A stretch of 64,000 bases of DNA from Eurosta solidaginis (taxonomy: Eukaryota; Arthropoda; Insecta; Diptera; Tephritidae), in assembly GCF_040869045.1 (NCBI RefSeq), contig NW_027136913.1:124001-188000 (forward strand), given 5' to 3'. This document shows, piece by piece, positions 60,370 through 64,000 of this stretch (the first letter of the stretch is position 1; the number at the start of each line of letters is the position of its first letter). Both the position numbers and the translations under genes were made by a program. The notes under the pieces were generated by a model. That model had not been told where the DNA came from. It saw only the letters and a list, made by a program, of their open reading frames with translations, and searched no databases.

Positions 60370-62005
60370 ATGCCGTTACGTCACAGTGATGAGTATGCAC
60401 CTCCGCCACTAACCCCAAGGCGTTTGTGCACAATTTGCCGCGAAAACTTTACCTTGACTTCTGATGCTGTGCGTACTGCATGCAATCACAAATTCCATCG
60501 GTCTTGTCTTTTGAATTGGCTAAGGAATAATACAACTTGTCCTCAGTGTAGAGCACAATGCAATCCCAATAACTTTCGACCAAATCCATACCCTCTTCGT
60601 TCACAAGCTAGATCGGTAACTAGTCCCACTGTTCAAGAGCGACAGTCTACATCACAGGCCGCACAACAGCAGCAGCAACCGGCAGAAACTAGTGTTGAAA
60701 CACAAGTTTCAGCTCAAGCAGCCGCAGGAAATTCGGGTCTTCAACAATCCCAACAGTCACAACAATCACCAGCAAGAACCATGGAACAAAACAACAGCAA
60801 CGACATATCTGTTACGCCACCGGAAGACACTAGAATCTGAAATATTGTCAGCGCCGTTATCTCCGCGCGACAAGCTAATTTATTACAAGACTTCGAAACC
60901 CGATTTGCTCAATTGGAGCAGCGGTTAGATCAATCCGTTAATAATATTGTCTCTAGATTGCAAAACGTAAACTTGCAACCTCCACAAAACAATGATTTAC
61001 CACCAGTAGTTGATTGGCCACAAGACCCACCGGATTTTGTTAATGTCCTTAGTCAACATGGTGGCGCAGCTTTAAATATGCATGCACAAGGAAATCCTTA
61101 CAGGCATTCTAATGTGGGTTTTCCGCGCAGTAGTGAAATATCACACGTCACTAATTCTGGCAAAATTGCCAACCTTATTTCAAACTGGGACATCAAATTT
61201 GATGGCTCAAATCGTCTATCGGTAGAAAATTTTATTTATAGAGTCGAGTCACAGGTGATCGATACACTCGGAGGAAATTTCACTTTGTTCTGCGAACATG
61301 TCCAAAGCGTGTTTACTAAGGAGGCCAAAGATTGGTACTGGCGTTACAGACGCTCAGTAGATCGTGTTGTTTGGCCTAATCTTTGTCAAGCTCTCCGCAC
61401 CCATTTTGCCGCACACCGTACTGATACGGATATTAAAGAGGCAATACGTATGCGCAAGCAAAATATGTCCGAAACCATTGATGAATACTGCAATGCTATT
61501 TTTAAAATCGCAGAAAACTTGAGCATTCCTATCCCAGAGGCAGAACTTGTAGAAATACTACAGAGAGGGTTAAGACCTCGCCTGAGGCAACAACTTTCAT
61601 ACGTTTCCATTCCTTCGGTAGCTAAATTGCGCGAGTTATGCATCAAACACGAAAGCTTACTTCAAGAAATCGCTAGACAATCGTCTTCAAGTAATACTGC
61701 TTTGTCCACCCCTAATCGAAATACGTCTGTTCGTAAGCAAGTTAACGAAGTTGACATTGTGGATGAAATAGAAGAAGGACGCGGCGAAGACGCTATGGAA
61801 GTTGACGAGGTGACACGGCGTAGGAGCAACAATCAGCTGATGTGCTGGAATTGCCGCAAAGAAGGGCATCGTTACTTCGACTGCTTGGCAGAGCGAACGA
61901 TATTTTGCTATGGTTGTTGTAGTGTACAAACCTACGTGCGTAAAGTGTAAGTCGGGAAACTTGCAAGCGAGCGAGGACTCGAAAACGGTTCCTCGCCAGA
62001 AGTAA
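60370..62005 (+). pseudogene. RING-H2/Gag fusion frame of a Ty3/gypsy element
   Basis: 60370-60837 encodes a RING-H2 domain. Metal ligands are C20, C23, C38, H40, H43, C46, C57 and C60, a complete C3H2C3 set (LCTICRENF... ACNHKFHRSCLLNWL... TCPQCRAQ). A glutamine-rich linker follows. RING-H2 domains usually act as E3 ubiquitin ligases. A lone TGA (60838-60840) interrupts, yet the same frame runs on with no ATG through a coiled-coil-like stretch (QANLLQDFETRFAQLEQRL) into a Gag capsid domain (about 61180-61690; VENFIYRVESQVIDTLGG, AKDWYWRYRRSVDRVVW, IQEYC-like IDEYCNAIFKIAENLSI) and a CCHC knuckle (CWNCRKEGHRYFDC, about 61843). A second C-x2-C finger (FCYGC) is cut by a one-base shift near 61916-61921; the +1 frame completes it (YKPTCVKC) and ends at 62003-62005. 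This copy therefore has two lesions in an otherwise single RING-linker-Gag frame. Confidence 0.8.
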
Positions 62006-64000
62006 TTAAGCCCAATCTTGAAACTAAGAATTTTTATAAACCAGAACTAAGACATTTAGTACCGTACCAAGATCGTTTGAAATTTTACCAAGAAAAACGA
62101 AAAGAAATTCTCAATAATATCGAAAAGGGCACACCACCTAAATCACGTTCGGCAATACGGGCAAGTAAATTTTGGAGAAAAGTTAAAGCAGGTAGAGAAG
62201 GGCTAACCAATTTAATATGTTCTTTGCAAAAGCATTCGTCAGACCTTCGACCATATGCCGAAATAGAAATTATTAACGAAACTCATCTAGCTTTGCTCGA
62301 TAGTGGAGCGCAAGTTTCTTGTGTAGGCAGCAACTTGGCTGAAAAGATCTGCGCGGATAAAAATATTAAAACCAATCATTGTTCATCGATACGAACTGCT
62401 GATGGCAATGACCAATTTGTATTTGGTACCTCTTTATTTGACATTACCTATAAGGGCAAAACATCAAAACTACTTTTTTATATTGTCCCTAGCTTGAAGC
62501 AAAATTTGATTTTGGGCGTAGATTTCTGGATCGCATTCCAAATAGCTCCCCATCTGATAAGCCAAATCGATTGTGTAAGCACCGATAATAATAATACTGA
62601 TGTTTTAAATAATATGCACACCCTGACAACTGAGCAACAAAAACGTTTGCAAATCACAAAAGATTTATTTCCGTCATATGCTAAGGAAGGTCTTGGCAAA
62701 ACCAACCTTATTGAGCACGTAATTGAGTTAGAGCCTAATGTCCGTCCGTTGAAACAACGATATTTTCCTATTTCACCTGCTATAGAAAAGTTAGTTCACA
62801 GGGAAATAGATGAAATGCTGAAGTTGGGAATAATCGAGGAGTCACCCAACAGTCCGTGGTCGAGTCCGGTTGTTTTAGTCCGTAAAGGTGAAAAAGTTCG
62901 TCTGTGTTTAGATTCACGCAAAGTAAATAGCGTAACTATTAAAGACGCTTACCCCTTACCCCACATAGATGGGATACTCAGTCGCTTACCAAAAGCTGAG
63001 TTTATATCTTCGCTCGATTTAAGGCGAGCCTTTTGGCAAATTCCATTATCGGAAAAATGCAGAGATTTGACTTGTTTTACGGTACCAAACCGTCCTTTGT
63101 ATAGATACCGCGTAATGCCTTTTGGCTTATGCAATGCCCCTCAGGCCTTATGTAGATTAATGGATCGCGTGATTCCATCGAATTTAAGAGAGAGTGTATT
63201 CGTATATCTTGACGATTTACTCATCGTATCAGAAAGTTTTGATGCTCACATGAAGACGATGTCGGAAGTTGCATATCATTTAAGAAACGCGGGCTTAACA
63301 ATCAATATTGAGAAAAGCAAATTTTGTCTGCGAGAAGTGATGTACTTAGGGTATATTGTAGGGAACGGTACACTCCGTACTGACCCGGATAAGATATCTG
63401 CGGTTACACAATATCCCCAACCAACCACTATCAAGCAATTACGCCGATTTCTTGGCATGGCTGGTTGGTATAGGCGATTTGTACCGAACTTCGCTGCAGT
63501 TACTGCACCAATGACAAATTTGCTGAAAAAGGCCAAAGTTTTTAAATGGACTGAATATGCCCAAACCGCATTTGAGTTGCTTAAAACCCTGTTATCGTCA
63601 GCACCAATACTGGCTAATGCTAACTATAGTAAACCTTTTCTTATTCAATGTGACGCTAGCAAACTAGGTGTAGGAGCAGTGTTGGCCCAAGTTAATGACG
63701 ACGGTGTAGAAGTTCCCGTCGCGTATTTTTCGCAAAAACTAAATCGCGCACAAAGCAATTACAGCGTAACCGAGCTAGAGTGCCTAGCAGCTATTCTTAG
63801 CTTGAAAAAATTCCGTGCTTACGTCGAAGGCCAAGATTTTACGATAGTGACTGACCATGCAAGTTTGCAGTGGCTAATGAAGCAAAACGACTTAAGTGGT
63901 AGATTAGCACGCTGGTCACTCAAACTACAGAGTTATCGGTTTAAAATTGAGCACCGACGTGGTTCTCAGAATATCGTTCCCGATGCGTTGTCGAGGCAAA
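61951..64000 (+). CDS. Ty3/gypsy pol: protease, RT, RNase H (runs off the window)
   Basis: The frame has no stop from 61951 to the window end and has no ATG of its own near the start, as expected of a frameshift product. Protease: LLDSGAQVSCVG at about 62284 with an intact D-S-G, then NLILGVDFW. Reverse transcriptase (about 62700-63350): FISSLDLRRAFWQIPL with the first catalytic Asp, MPFGLCNAPQALCRLMD, and VFVYLDDLLIVSES carrying the Y-x-D-D box at 63205-63216. Thumb: FLGMAGWYRRFVPNFA. RNase H (about 63640 on): FLIQCDASKLGVGAVLAQ, TELECLAAILSLKKF, TDHASLQWLM, RRGSQNIVPDALSRQ. Integrase would follow beyond 64000. All catalytic residues seen are conserved, so pol looks functional although gag is damaged. 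Confidence 0.9.
61954..61996 (+). promoter_or_regulatory. -1 ribosomal frameshift signal between gag and pol
   Basis: The heptamer G GGA AAC (61954-61960) is in phase with the downstream gag frame (codons TCG GGA AAC). A -1 slip enters the pol frame, which is open from 61951. Ten bases on, GCGAGGA (61971-61977) pairs with TCCTCGC (61990-61996) around a 12-base loop. The same heptamer drives frameshifting in the Ty3/gypsy-derived mammalian gene PEG10. The gag stop follows at 62003-62005. Confidence 0.7.

Noticed and set aside
60370..60840. RING protein as an independent host gene
   Set aside because: It sits between a primer binding site and gag in the same frame and without introns, so it belongs to the element.
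60913..61950. A separate Gag gene starting at 60913
   Set aside because: The apparent start is TTG in the middle of an open frame continuous with the RING part; no ATG supports an independent start.
1..64000. CRISPR array, bacterial operon or ribosomal RNA genes
   Set aside because: Tandem arrays found have no spacer structure, and all coding evidence is eukaryotic transposon sequence.

Overview
The window looks like transposon-dense, AT-rich intergenic or heterochromatic DNA from a higher dipteran, most likely a tephritid fruit fly. This rests on recognisable insect transposon families: Ty3/gypsy, BEL/Pao and Ty1/copia LTR elements, Jockey/CR1, RTE and LOA/I-type LINEs, a tRNA-derived SINE, piggyBac and hAT pieces, and MITEs. 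The genus is an inference. I found no intact single-copy host gene. Every convincing coding stretch belongs to a mobile element or to a decayed multicopy family.

Layout. 1-3.1 kb: 3' end of an internally deleted Ty3/gypsy element (gag, protease remnant, integrase tail, 3' LTR). 4.1-16.4 kb: an unclassified repeat family (family A) runs into a ~5.5 kb direct tandem duplication. Each duplicate carries a TTAA-flanked MITE, an antisense RTE LINE fragment, a palindrome, a long degenerate TTTCAAATGAAAC minisatellite and one LTR. 16.6-21.9 kb: piggyBac tail, minisatellite in the opposite orientation, LINE RNase H remnant, Jockey reverse transcriptase remnant. 22.0-23.7 kb: spliced but broken gene of an uncharacterised arthropod protein family; a second broken copy lies at 48.2-48.9 kb on the other strand. 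26-37 kb: a ~600 bp palindrome, three SINE copies, a solo LTR, LINE tails. 41.1-43.0 kb: decayed hAT element. 44.8-47.8 kb: foldback element split by a nested insertion that carries a second family A copy. 51.3-52.7 kb: young, complete, internally deleted copia element with near-identical LTRs. 55.7-57.6 kb: BEL/Pao pol on the minus strand, abutting a Ty3/gypsy integrase tail. 58.7-64 kb: LTR, primer binding site, and a Ty3/gypsy element whose gag reading frame starts with a RING-H2 domain, followed by gag, a frameshift signal and an open pol that leaves the window.

The three observations I rate highest are (i) the RING-H2/Gag fusion frame with an in-phase GGGAAAC frameshift signal (60.4-62.0 kb), (ii) the non-autonomous copia derivative whose only ORF is an in-frame Gag/partial RNase H fusion flanked by LTRs differing at one position, and (iii) the two paralogous remnants sharing a C-x-C-x6-C-x-C motif. 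All family assignments come from reading and memory; no database search was run.
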